Assembly (NCBI GenBank): GCA_029204225.1
Contig: CM055104.1
Coordinates: 21,761,952 to 21,825,951, forward strand
DNA length: 64,000 bases
Source: Diphasiastrum complanatum
Taxonomy: Eukaryota > Streptophyta > Lycopodiopsida > Lycopodiales > Lycopodiaceae
Direction of reading: 5' to 3'
Below, one piece after another: positions 31,282 through 42,225 of the stretch; position 1 is the stretch's first letter; every line of letters begins with the position of its first letter. The translations under genes and the position numbers were made by a program. The notes below the pieces were generated by a model. That model ran no database searches and had not been told where the DNA came from. It saw nothing but the letters and a program-made list of their open reading frames with translations.

Positions 31282-33170
31282 ATGGCAATGTTCCATTTGC
31301 ATGCTGCACTTCCTATGGAATGTATTCCAATTATTAAAAAATATTCGAAAGTTGTAGAGAATGTTGCTAAAATTATTAGAGAATTGAGAATAAATAACCA
31401 TAAGAATATAGATTTGTGGGTGGATGGATCAATTTATCCTAGAGATCCAACCACCAATTTGTGTCCAAATTTCAAGTCTGTAACTCATTTTCTCATATTT
31501 GTATGCGAAGGAAATAGCATATTACTTGGATATTGTCAAAGGTTGCGTGATATTGGAATGCATAATGTATCTTGTCTTAATCAGTGTTTATTTGATTTGT
31601 ATTTGTCATTTAAGTTTGATTTGCAATTGATAACATGCATCAGAATGTGGTGAGCTCAATTACAACAATTACAATAATATTTTCCTTGATATTGAAAATG
31701 TTTTAAAATACATTATTCGATTCTATAAACTAGACAAACATCGAGTAAATGGAAAGATTATTATTGTACTGAAATTAGATGAATCCGAAATCATCAAAGT
31801 TCAAAAATTGGAATGAGTGAGTCTCATTTTGATGAACAAAATTTCAGATACCGATGATCAAACGTTTAGTGTTCAACCGAAAAATCATATATGGTGGTTG
31901 GCTGCATTCCAAGTATACTTTTCAATTTTCAATTTTTTTTGATAGTATCGCTATCAACATTGAATACATTGCCTTTGTTTATTAACATGTCATGCATTGC
32001 TTGCTTCTCTACAGGTCATGAAAGTGGACCATAAAATACTTTCATGGATATTTTCGTGTACAAATATGGCGAGATTATAAAGAGACATTTGGAGGGTGAG
32101 AAATTTACAGTAAAAAACCATGGAAGTTTTCAAATTTAGTGGCACCTTGCAGGCGAGTTGAAAACATTGAAATGTATGTATAATGTCTCTCATGGGGCAA
32201 CATCAAAGCATCCATGTCTTTATTGCATGAAGGATTGCTACAATATGAATTTGGGACGACCAAACACTTGCCCATCACGAGAAGCAGAAGATCCAAATAT
32301 GAAAAGTGTGCTGCCAATTCTATTAAAACATGTTCACATATGCACATTGCATGCTGAGGTTTGTATTATTGAAAAACTTATTTATCTATCTATTCTCTAT
32401 GCATAGAATTCAAAATCGGAGTTTGTGGCTAAAGCAGCTATTAAGAGGTTGGAAGAAGTTCTTTCAAAGGCAGGAGGACTACATAAAAGGAATGTCACCA
32501 TTGAAAAAAGTGACAGCTTCTCCGGAAAAAAAAAAGAAGGAAATGTTCCTAATAAGCCATCAATTGGAGGTGCTAAAGTAAGAAGATTCTTATTCAATCA
32601 CACATGCAAAGAATCTAGTGTCAAATATGAAATTTGGAAAGGAATTGTTCAAGTCACACGAACATTGGAAGTAAGTAATCGAGTGGAAAAGAGACTAGTG
32701 TGAAACAACTTAGACAAACTCGTACGTGTTATCAAGAAAGAAAGCTATCATCAGAAGATATGAGGACTTTATTTGCAAGATCATTGCACCACATTTGTAA
32801 AATTTGTACGAGATTGTTGGGGAGAAGATCATGTTACACATTACATGGTACTGATCTATTCATTATATGGTATCTCATTCATGATTATATTAATTTCTAC
32901 CGATATTACCAATTTCAACTAATTTCAACTCTTGTTTGCAGCACATATTTCTTCATCATGCAACTTATTTTGCAAAGGATATGGGAGTTTAAGTATCTGG
33001 TCATCACAAGGCATGGAAAAATCACATTGGCAAGCAAGAGGCGCATTTCATAGAGCTACAAATCATGGTGGACATAATTCAAAAAATAAATATTTGTACA
33101 ACTATTCCAGTGGTTTTACAAACAAGCACAATTTAAATATCAAGCTAAGAACTCGCCAAACATTATGATC
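31282..33170 (+). pseudogene. Unrecognised multi-exon protein remnant, possibly transposon-encoded
   Basis: Coding-like blocks are: 31282-31653 (open 123 codons, with LRINNHKNIDLWVDGS and VTHFLIFVCEGNSILLGY); 31725-31930 (VNGKIIIVLKLDESEIIKV, NHIWWLAAFQV); about 32016-32105 after a pyrimidine-rich AG (DIFVYKYGEIIKRHLEGEKF); 32150-32390 (AGELKTLKCMYNVSHGATS, KHPCLYCMKD, PILLKHVHICTLHAEV); 32425-32700; and 32932-33150 (SIWSSQGMEKSHWQARGAFH, HGGHNSKN). Likely intron ends precede 32016 and 32940. The CxxC block and the QGMEKSH...RATNHGG block recall uncharacterised proteins of repeat families, but I cannot name one. Stops at about 31650 and 31815 suggest decay or missed splicing. Confidence 0.4.
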
Positions 33171-33258
33171 TTTCATAAAGCATTCAAATTCATCAGAAAA
33201 GAGAGATTTTCTTGATACAATGGAAAATGTGTATATATATGTATAATCTATTTTAATT

Positions 33259-34771
33259 TCAATTTTCATCATCTCCAAGTTTGAGATGCATGGTATTGTC
33301 ATGAAGGAACAATCTTCTTTCATATGGATCTAAAAACTGTATATTTTTCTTTTTGCTCATGTCTATATATTCCGAATAAAGGGCCATTGAAGATGATCTT
33401 TTTGTGGTATCTTCAGGGACATAACCCAGTATTTTAATAGCTAGATCCCTCTTAGCAAAAACAATTATGAATGCTTTGAAATAATTGTGGCCTCCTAAGC
33501 AAACAGACAATGCTCTAATTGCCATTATAATGGTTGCGGTGAATGGACTATAACTCGTATGATATATACAAATTTCGTTATTTACAAAAAATTTCAAATA
33601 GTGGGCAAGGGATGTCTCCTTGTGCCCAAACGATCCCTCGTGAAGACCTCCACGTCTTATAGCAAAGGAATCTACTTCGATGGTATTTTGTAAAGAAGCA
33701 CAATAAGAGATATGTTTAGATTAAAAAATGAAAATCACATTAACAAAAAATAGAACAATAATTAAGGTATTAGGTCATAAAACAATAACTTACAAGATCA
33801 TCTTCATCAAAACTGACTATATTTTCTGTTGTAATGTCATGGCCACCACTAGACTCTTCAGTTCTCACTCGTTCATGATGAACCCTTGGTGGATATCTTT
33901 TCTAAAACTCCAAAAATTCTTCTTCACTTGGCAAGGTTTCATAATAAGCTTTGTATTTTTCGATCATGGCATCCAATGCCTCCTTGCCAGATTTCCAGCT
34001 ATCATCTATCACAATATCAATCTTGGGCTCGAGATCATCATAATCATAATCAATAATAACAAAAAAATTCTAACAATTCTTTCGAAAAAATTGAGAAGAT
34101 TTCATCTTCTCTCAAATCAAAAACATCTTCAATATCATTGAACGATATATAATGATCATTATTTATAATATATACAAGAAGATCCAGTAAATTTTTCTTC
34201 CTAAAAGGAGTTTCTGAAGATTTAAAATGGACAAAATTATTGAGCGACAAGTGGTCTGCTCATATTCAGATGTCATTTCAGCTTCAGCTTCAGCACCTAT
34301 ATCAACGTCATCTTCATCTACATTCATTGGACCAGATGAAGGGATGGTAGCTAGACCTAATGAAGATGAACCAGCGGGCTCATCTTCTAGTACTTCAACA
34401 GAGATGAAAAAAAATAAATGTCATGCCTTTTATAAGAAGACGACATTTTCTTTTGTGAATACTACAATGAGTAATTTTTTTGAAATTGTCATGTAATTTT
34501 GAGTATTTTCTATCGTGCTTTTGTTTGGAAGATGGTTGGGCATCTAAGAAATGAACAAAACTACAATTGTCTATATCTATATGAGGGGTTGTAATTACAT
34601 GACCAAATTTATCAAGAAGAACAACAAGCTGAAAGTGATTCTCATAAACTAACTTATTCATATCAAAAGTAGAAAAGAAAAGAGAAATAAAGTAATCTAT
34701 TCGTTCAGAGGGAATTTCACTGATAGCTAAGAATTCCCTCAGCTTATCCTCGGAAGATGTAGGGGTAGCCA
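33259..34771 (-). pseudogene. Unrecognised acidic multi-exon gene or remnant
   Basis: The likely start is the ATG at 34771 (MATPTSSEDKLREFLAISE). Coding-like blocks follow at 34771-34500, at 34400-34240 (very acidic: PMNVDEDDVDIGAEAEAEM), at 34250-34050 (NDIEDVFDLREDEIFSIF) and at 34060-33796 (PKIDIVIDDSWKSGKEALDA, TLPSEEEFLEF). The last of these ends at a GTAAGT splice-donor match (33795-33790). A final exon-like block at 33690-33259 reads IEVDSFAIRRGGLHEGSFG, TATIIMAIRALSVCLGGH and LDPYERRLFLHDN to a stop. One in-frame stop is visible at about 33905. I recognise no family. It is convergent with 31282-33170 and divergent from 35765-36070. Confidence 0.35.
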
Positions 34772-35764
34772 TAGTAATATTTGTAAAGTTAAAAAAACTG
34801 CCAAGTATCATTTCAACATGCGTAGACACGGGCGCAACCAAAAGCAATAACAAATATGCATTGATTCGATATTATAAGAAAACAACCTTATATCGATTGA
34901 ATGTGCAATGAGGAAAGATGGTAGTAGACTTGTAGATGATATCGGTTCAACATGCAAGAGATGTGCACGTGAACGTAGGATACCTAGCATGTGGGTTGAA
35001 TCGATACATGAAGGAGAACATGGAGCGTAAACGCTCCGTGAAAAAAAAAACTTTGAATTGAGGCCACATTTGTATATATAGAAAATTGGCCTAAATCCTG
35101 ACGTACACTTGTCAAATATTCAACGGATAGATAGGGCAAAAAAATGACGACCAATTGAAAATGTACATGTGGGACTAAAACGCACGCACATTTATTAGTC
35201 ATCATTACAATAGTTGGCACAAAATTCCATAGTTTATGGGCTTAAAATTCAAGGCATTCGTAATATGACACGTAGCAATTAAGAAAATACATTACGGATT
35301 TTCACCAGATCCTATAATTTATGGATGTCGTTTTCGAGGCTGATATGACCTGAGACATATCCAATAATGATTACAAATTTTAGTGAAGGCATTAATCATT
35401 GGCTACACGTCCCATCCCCCCTCCTCTAATATGAATGCAGATTTCGGACATAAAAAAAATTTGGACCTCCTCATTCACTCGCTCACTCTCTCAATTGCTC
35501 GCTCACTACATCCTAATATCGATTCAGCGCGATCTAAGCAATCACCCTCATCTGCATTCTCTACTCTGCATGCTCAATCGATACTCCGACATCCTATATT
35601 ATTTTTTGATCCTAATTTTGTTTCAACATGCGCGTATGTACATCTCCTGCACTACCTAAGTCTCTCTACGCGTTCAATCAATACTCCATGGATACCAATT
35701 GTCAATATCGATTCAATGCGCATTATTAGAATCCTCCTATGTTGTAGAACATTCTTGCGCATTC
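34772..35764. other. Divergent intergenic region
   Basis: About 1 kb separates the 33259-34771 unit (minus) from the 35765 unit (plus). It includes a 16-bp palindrome, GGAGCGTAAACGCTCC (about 35025-35040). From 35460 to 35700 the plus strand is pyrimidine-rich, as in many plant 5' UTRs. No gene seen. Confidence 0.35.
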
Positions 35765-36070
35765 ATGTACAAAGAAGACTATCAAAGGCTCAGCTCAGGA
35801 GGAGCGCCTTTACACGCTGCTGTTGGATTAGGAGTACCAACACCACGTGCACCTCCTCCTCCTCCTCCACCACCCCCACCTGTTGGACGAGGAGCACCAC
35901 CACCATCTGCACCTCCACCTTCATCTCGAAGACAGTAGGCTGCACCAAGGAGAGTGGGTCGGCCTAGAGACACAGCATGGCTGAAAGATATTAGAAAGCT
36001 TCAGAAAATAATGAACCTCCCAATCCCAAAGACTCACATGCAAAGATGCATTAAGCAGGTCATTGAGACA
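35765..36070 (+). pseudogene. Proline-rich protein with histone H3-like segment, truncated
   Basis: From the ATG at 35765 (MYKEDYQRLSSGGAPLH) the frame goes through a proline tract (ten consecutive P) and RGAPPPSAPPPSSRRQ to a TAG at 35936-35938. It resumes in the same frame with APRRVGRPRD, TAWLKDIRKLQKIMN and LPIPKTHMQRCIKQVIE. That last part aligns without gaps to the alpha-N/alpha-1 region of histone H3 (GTVALREIRRYQKS..LLIRKLPFQRLVREI), with T, L, I-R, Q-K, L-I, K and Q-R conserved. A variable basic/proline tail before it recalls centromeric H3. A gypsy integrase fragment cuts it at about 36070, so the rest of the histone fold is absent. Homology is inferred by eye. Confidence 0.5.
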
Positions 36071-36993
36071 CCAAGTTCGTCGGAAAGTTTTGGACTTGCT
36101 TATTTCACTTTGTGGGAACTTGACTGAATTTCAGCACTGCATATCACCCTCAAACAGATGGGCAAACGGAAGGAGTCAATCGACAGATTGAACAATATTT
36201 ACGAAATTATGTCGCTTGGGACCAATCCGATTGGGTCAACTACTTGGATATTCTAGAGTTTGCACATAACAACCAAGTGAACAGATCTACTGGATGGGCA
36301 CCCTTCAAGATAAGCAATGGTCGGCTACCGATTGTTCCAGGCTCTTTTCTTACATGTGTGCAAGAAACCCCAGTACCCATTGTGGAGGAATTCATCAATG
36401 AGTGGCACACAAAGATGATAGAGGTGAAGTCATTTTTAGAGCAGTCCCAAAGAAGTATGGCAGCTGACGTGAACCCACATAAATGAGAACTGGAATTTGA
36501 GGAAGGTGATCAAGTGTGGCTGAACACAAAGAACATTGCGTTACCAAAAGGTTTCTCTCATAAGTTTGTTCGACCTTATGCGGGTCCATATCATGTCACC
36601 AAGAAGATCAACCCAGTGGCTTACCGATTGGCAGTGCCATCCAGCTTGGATATACACAATGTGTTTCATATCTCATTACTCAAATGGTACAAACCAGATG
36701 AGCGATTTGATCGGCAACACGAACTTTGTCACCCACCAACGACACTTGATGATATAAAGAGACAGCTTGTACCAGAACAAATATTGACACATAGAAAGCG
36801 AACTGGCATGCAACGTGAATATCTAGTGAAGTGGCTACGGGCTCCACTCATTGAGGCTTCTTGGGAGTACGAAGACAAACTTAAGGAGGGAGCCCCTGAA
36901 GTACTTGCAGATTATCTACAGAAGAATCAACGCAATAGCCGTTTTCTCAGATCGGCACACAAAGCAATACCTGGCGGCATGCCTCCTGCATAA
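36071..36993 (+). pseudogene. Ty3/gypsy integrase C-terminal half with chromodomain (family II)
   Basis: Starts in the core (KFVGKFWTCLFHFVGT), then STAYHPQTDGQTEGVNRQI in the next frame, LDILEFAHNNQVNRSTGWAP, EQSQRSMAADVNPH, stop, EFEEGDQVWLNTKNI, RPYAGPYHVTKKINPVAYRL and HNVFHISLLKWYKP. It ends with a well-kept chromodomain (QREYLVKWLRAPLIEASWEYE). The 159-codon frame 36514-36993 is open to the stop. The 3' region and LTR II follow, so this is the 3' half of a family II element. Everything upstream is lost at the 36070 junction. Confidence 0.9.
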
Positions 36994-37238
36994 ACACTCA
37001 TGGCCAATTCTGAAGTTCAAGGAACTTCCAGGTATCTTTCTTAAGTTTGTCAATAAATCACTTGCAGCTTTACATAGGTTTTACGTAAGTGAACTTTATC
37101 TACACTTTTCTTGTGCTACTGCCAATGTATCTTTCTAATTCAAAAGTTGTTAAGGCCGGTGAATTGAGCCCGTGCCATACGTCCTAGGTCTAGTTTGGCC
37201 CTAATGAGGACATCAGCTTTTTCAAACAAGGGGAGGAT
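36994..37238 (+). other. 3' untranslated region and purine tract, family II
   Basis: Shares blocks with 47570-47811 (ACATAGGTTTTACGTAAGTG, GAGGACATCAGCTTT) and ends in the purine tract AACAAGGGGAGGA at the LTR boundary. Confidence 0.75.
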
Positions 37239-38155
37239 GCTGTAAAGCTGACTCAGGTGCACCTAGTGTGCCCTGTAAGACTCTAAGGGGTGACGCTCCC
37301 TAAGGTCCCAGAGCAAGTTAGAACATCAAGGACTAAGCCTCCGACCTGTGGTGAGCCAGTCAAGTAGTCACAAGTCATGAGCTAGCTCTGGAGCTCGAGT
37401 CATGGCCTAGTCAGAAAGCAAGTTGATTTTGCTGTCGGGACGGCTCCCGGGACCCATGTCCAGGAGCCAAACTGATTTAGCCAGGCTTGCCAGGCTTAAT
37501 CAGCAAAATAAAAACTAAGTCCCAAAAAGCGTGTTTTACCAGAAAGCACTATGTTTCATAACAGAGGGGGTGCGCCGAATCACAGCAGAACTATAGGGGG
37601 AGTCCGGCAGACAGAAACTTGGGCAGCTCAACCAGCGCCAGGAATCCAGTTGCCAAGTCTCAGCTCCCTCTACCAACACGAGCCAGGCACAATGCCCAGC
37701 ACGTGTTGGTGGCCCCGAGACTAGTCAGTCTATGTATGAATGTAACCTCTTCCAAATCTAATAAAGTTGATCCTTGGGGATGATAACCATTTCGGTTTTG
37801 CCTCCGGGACTGGTCCAAGTGGAAGGACCCTTACTACAACCTTTTTGAGTCGCCGTCGCCTAAGGGTCCTTGTCATCAACATGGGGCTCGCCGCTATGCC
37901 AATTGGTCAGTTTGGCGACCACTATTGCTTGGGTTTCATGTGTGGCTTGTCTTTGCCTTTGGTTACGTTTTGGGGACGGATTCTGAGTTGGCTTTTGGGG
38001 TGGTTGGGATTCCAGTTTTCTTAAGTCTGAATGGTTAAGCTTGTTACGGTTCTGAGTTGGCTTTTACGTAAGTGCATGATGGATGAATGTTAGACTTAAG
38101 CGCGTGTTGGGAAAACCGCTCAAGTCCCAGCGCCCTTTGAGACGCAGGGACAACA
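37239..38155 (+). repeat. LTR of family II (917 bp), 3' LTR
   Basis: Starts TGCTGTAAAGCTGACTC and ends GGGACAACA. It matches 49314-50233 (inverted) over its whole length and 47812-48524 with a deletion of about 200 bp. A purine tract precedes it. Confidence 0.85.
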
Positions 38156-38293
38156 CTAGGTCACCTTGAATTTGCCCCCGTTTTGAACTTGGCGTCGGCT
38201 AGATTTTGGTCACAGTGGCGCCGGGAGCAGCAGGGGCGCTGCTGGCGCCAGTGGCACCGAAAGTAAAGCTTGTAAAGGTAGCTTTACAACAAC
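38156..38293 (-). repeat. Junction sequence and family III LTR end fragment
   Basis: 38156-38186 shares a block with 43308-43340 (GGTCACCTTGAATTTGCCCC). 38187-38293 matches the outer end of LTR III (GTCACAGTGGCGCCGGGAGC...GCTTTACAACA), cut on its left. Confidence 0.7.
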
Positions 38294-39204
38294 TTTAGTG
38301 GTTGTTTATTTTATGGGCAAACCACCCTATGTCGATGGAGTCAAGAGGTTTGGGGAATCCCAGTGGGGCCAGTTGAATGCTAAAGTCCTTGCTGTTCAGA
38401 CCTTAGGAAAAGGGTTTTTTCTTTTCTTGTTTGGGAACATTCAGGAAGTGGATGTTGTTCTGGCTAATGTATCGTACTTTTATCGAGGGAACCCGGTTTA
38501 TGTTACCCGCTATACTGACAGCCTTTCTATTAATGATACGTCTCAAATGGAGGTGCCTATCTGGGCAGAGCTTCTCTTCTTCCCTCCAAAGCTCATGCCG
38601 GCGCTGGAAGCCATTTTGGCCAGCCTGGGGAAGGTTCTTCTATTTCAGCCCTCCAAGACCTATAACCCTATGCTGCACATTTGAGCGTGCATTTTGTGGA
38701 AACTAGCTGACCCCTTGCTTGAGAGATTGAACTTCCATCGTTTGAACCAACTGTATGTGCAATCCATATAGTTTAAGGGGCTCTTTGATTCCTGCTATCG
38801 ATGTCGTCAGCTGGGCCATGCGTGTGCAAATTGTCTGCTGCTTCCTCGTCGACCTATGCAACGAGCTGCCTCCTCGTCGACCTATGCAACGCCCTAAGCC
38901 TCCTCCTTCAACTCTTGTCGGGCCACCCAATACACAACCAATTTTGCCCCTTCCGGGCTCTCCTTAGCTGAAGGCCTTGGATCAATCTCCGTTGCTATCC
39001 ACGCCCACTCTCATGCTGCATTGACTACTCCCTCAAACTCAGGGGGCATGTCAACCTTGTTGTCCTCAGTGGTTGGGAATTTTGCTCGGCTGAGCTGCTT
39101 GGTCTCACATGTGCATACTGCTCCTCTACTGCAGACACCCCAAATCATGTCGTCAGCCCAACCTGTTGCCGCTGTGACTTTGACGCAGTTATCGGTTCAG
39201 CTTT
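38294..39204 (+). pseudogene. DUF4283-like/CCHC gag-like ORF, copy 1 (family III)
   Basis: The 128-codon frame from 38298 reads VVYFMGKPPYVDGVKRF, LNAKVLAVQTLGKGFFLFLF, NPVYVTRY and PIWAELLFFPPKLMPALEAI. This pattern (V..F.G..P, GKGFFLF.F, W.PL/PVW..L...P.......L..I...G.) is that of plant DUF4283 nucleic-acid-binding domains. A CCHC knuckle follows in another frame (CYRCRQLGHACANC, about 38795). A serine/proline-rich tail runs to the LTR III at 39205. Stops and frameshifts disable it. It is homologous to copy 2 at 40757. Confidence 0.65.
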
Positions 39205-39567
39205 TGTTGTAAAGCTATCTTCATAAGCTTTACTTCCGGCGCCACTGGTGCCAGCATTGTCCCTTGTGCCAGTAGCGCCCCTGCTGCTCCCGGCGCCACT
39301 GTGACCAGAATCCAGCCGGCTCCAAGTTCCTATGGCTGAAGATCTTTGATCGGTTCTAGCGAAGTCCATAGAGCTCAGATCGATGTGCAATCACCTCACA
39401 CGATCTAGGCATGATCAAAGGAAGCCTGGGGATCAATAAAATCTAGAGAAAGAGAAAATTCTAGAGAGAGAAAAATGTGCTTTACCAGCTTGGGTAGAGT
39501 GCTTGGTATGAGGGGGTGCCGAATCCCACCAATACTATAGGGGAGTGCGGGTTGCGACTCAGGGCGA
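39205..39567 (+). repeat. Partial LTR III (363 bp) preceding a full copy
   Basis: Begins TGTTGTAAAGC and stops at GACTCAGGGCGA, where the next LTR III copy starts. The following copy repeats this whole stretch, including the same GACTCAGGGCGA, before going on. Confidence 0.8.
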
Positions 39568-40756
39568 TGTTGTAAAGCTATCTTCATAAGCTTTACTTCC
39601 GGCGCCACTGGCGTCAGCATTGTCCCCGATGCCAGCAGCGCCCTTGCTGCTCCCGGCGCCAATGGTGCCGGCGCCACTCCCGACGTCACTGTGACCAGAA
39701 TCCAGCCGGCCCCAAGTTCCTATGACTGAAAATTTTTTATCGGTTCTAGCAAATTCCAGAGAGCTCAGATCGATGTGCAATCACCTCACACGATTAAAGG
39801 AAGGCTGGGTATCAATAAAACCTAGAGAGAGAAAATGACTTTCTAGAAAGAGAGAGTCCTAGAGAGAGAAAAATGTGCTTTACCAGCTTCGGTAGAGTGC
39901 TTGGTATGAGGGGGGGTGCCGAATCCCACCAATACTATAGGGGAGTGCGGGTTGCGACTCAGGGCGAGCTCCAACCAAGTCTCAGCCTCCCTTGTTGGAA
40001 TGTTGTCATGGCTCTCGCCTTGGCATGCTAGCGCCCCAGAGACTAGGGTCGGTCACACACTTGAGATGTAACCTTCTCAGATTTATCAATAAAGTGGGAT
40101 TTTCCTCAAACTGACTCTGATTACCTTCAAAATTTTTAACTTGGCACATAGCTGAGGGTCGTATATCGGGACGCCAGTGGTATGCCGTCGGGACCATTCG
40201 GTCCGTGGCGCCGGCGGTATGCTGTCGGGACCATTTGGTCCAGGAACTGGTTGTTTCCATATCCGTCGCGGCTTGTGGTTCTGAGTGTTCCTTGCATGAA
40301 CGTGAATGGGTTAAGCTCTTGGGAAACGGGCTCTAACCTGTCGGCTGAGTTGGATGGCTTGCTTGGGTGGACGTTACCTGTTTATGGCTGTCCAGTCTGG
40401 CGTGGCGCCAGGTTGGCTTCCAGCGCTCGTGACGAAGCTTTCAGTTGGTTAAGTCCGATGTAAGTCAGATCGCTTGCTTGGAATGAATGTTACTCGTTTG
40501 TAACGAAGCTTCGAGTTGGTTAAGTTTGATGTATGTCGGGCGGCTTGCTTGGAGGGAAGTCACCCACATCGGGACCCCCGATCTAACATGGCGCCAGGTT
40601 TGATCTCAATGTTGATTTTCGGAACTTCAAGCTGGTTAAGTCTAATTGTTGTTGGCGAGTTGGCTGCTTGTATGTCAAGTGGGTTTGGATGGCAAGAGTT
40701 GAAGGCTGGGAAGCTAAGTCGTGGTTCCCGGCTCCCTTTGGGATGCCTGCGCTACA
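39568..40756 (+). repeat. LTR of family III (1189 bp)
   Basis: Starts TGTTGTAAAGC and ends GCGCTACA. It is full length compared with the solo LTR at 59951-61150 (1200 bp, inverted) and the 5' LTR at 51217-52306 (1090 bp, inverted). The first 140 bases contain a variable GGCGCC-rich mini-repeat. Confidence 0.85.
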
Positions 40757-41741
40757 TGTGCAGCTGCCCCGACACTTCTGCATCTCCAAGATGCGTACCA
40801 GGAGCTTCTTCAGCAGGCTACTCTGCACCCCTCCCAGCTTCCGGAGCTGTTCCCCCTCTTGCAGAAGGTAGCACAAATGGCGGATTTGCTCGCCGATATG
40901 ATCTCCCTTATGCGTCGTCTCCTCTAAAGATTTGTTCTTTCTAGCTCAGCCCTGCTTTGTTTCAAGATTATCTTTCTTTGCTGGCTAATACTTCAGTGGT
41001 TGTTTATTTTATGGGCAAACCACCCTATGTGGATGGTGTCAAGAGGTTTGGGAAATTCCAGTGGGGCCGGTTGAATGCTAAAGTCCTTGTTGTTCAGACC
41101 TTGGGGAAAGGGTTTTCTCTTTTCTTGTTTGGGAACATTCAAGAAGTGTTGTTCTAGCTAATGGACCGTACTATTATCGAGGGAACCCGGTTTATGTTAC
41201 CCGCTATACTGAAAGCCTTTCTATTAATGATACGTCTCAAATGGAGGTGCCTGTCTGGGGAGAGCTTCCCTTCTTCCCTCCAAAGTTCATGTCGGCGCTG
41301 GAAGCCATTTTGGCCAGCCTAGGGAAGGTTCTTCTATTTCAGCCCTCCAAGACATGTAACCCTTTGCCGCACATCTAAGCGTGCATTTTGTGGAAGCTAG
41401 TTGACCCCTTGCTTGAGAAATTGAACTTCCATTGTTTGAACCAACTGTGTGTGCAATCCATATAGTTTAAGGGGCTCTCCGATTCCTGCTATCGATGTCG
41501 TCGGCTGGGCCATGCGGTTGCAAATTTTCTGCTGCCTCCTCGTCGACCTATGCAACTCCCTGAGCCACCTCCTTCAACTCTTGTCGGGCCACCCAATACG
41601 CAACCAATTTTGCCCCTTCCGGGCTCTCCTTAGCTGAAGGCCTTGGATCAGTCTCCGCTGTTGTCCACGCCCAGCTCTCATGCTGCATCGACTACTCCCT
41701 CAAACTCAGGGGGCATGTCAACCTTGTTGTCCTCACTGGTT
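40757..41741 (+). pseudogene. DUF4283-like gag-like ORF, copy 2 (family III)
   Basis: Begins right at the LTR III edge. An N-terminal helical segment (HLQDAYQELLQQATLHPSQL, FPLLQKVAQMADLLADMI) is followed by a stop and then LFQDYLSLLANTSVVVYFMG, KPPYVDGVKRF and GKGFSLFLFGNIQEV. The rest is frame-broken, with CCHC remnants at about 41490. The primer site and leader expected after a 5' LTR are missing. It is joined at 41741 to an inverted LTR III fragment. Confidence 0.62.
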
Positions 41742-42225
41742 ACATTTCAAGTGTGTGACCGACCCTAGTCTCCGGGGCGCTAGCATGCCAAGGCGAGAGC
41801 CATGACAACATTCCAGCAAGGGAGGCTGAGACTTGGTTGGAGCTCGCCCTGAGTCGCAACCCGCACTCCCGTATAGTATTGGTGTGATTCGGCAACCCCC
41901 TCATACCAAGCACTCTACCCAAGCTGGTAAAGCACGTTTTTCTCTTTCTAGGATTTTCTCTTTCTAGAAAGTCATTTTCTTTCTCTAGATTTTATTGATC
42001 CCCAGGCTTCCTTTAATCATGCCTAGATCATGTGAGGTGATTGCACATCGATCTGAGCTCTATGGACTCCGCTAGAACCGATCAAAGATTTTCACCCATA
42101 GGAACTTGGCGCCGGCTGGATTCTGGTCACAGAGGCGCCGGGAGCAGCAGGGCCCTGCTGACTCCGGGGACATAGCTGGCGCCGATGGCGCCGGAAGTAA
42201 AGCTTGTAAAGGTAGCTTTACAACA
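41742..42225 (-). repeat. LTR III fragment, 3' LTR of a minus-strand copy
   Basis: The right end is CTTTACAACA. The minus-strand purine tract AAAGGTGGGGTGGA lies directly outside (42226-42239). The left part is truncated. It could be the 3' LTR of the element whose 5' LTR is 51217-52306. Confidence 0.78.

Noticed and set aside
35025-35055. Palindrome followed by A-run as a transcription terminator
   Set aside because: Bacterial-type terminators do not apply to a plant nuclear locus, and the run is A rather than T on the strand that would matter.
35782-35973. Glycine-rich ORF on the minus strand
   Set aside because: It is the shadow of the proline tract of the plus-strand H3-like unit.
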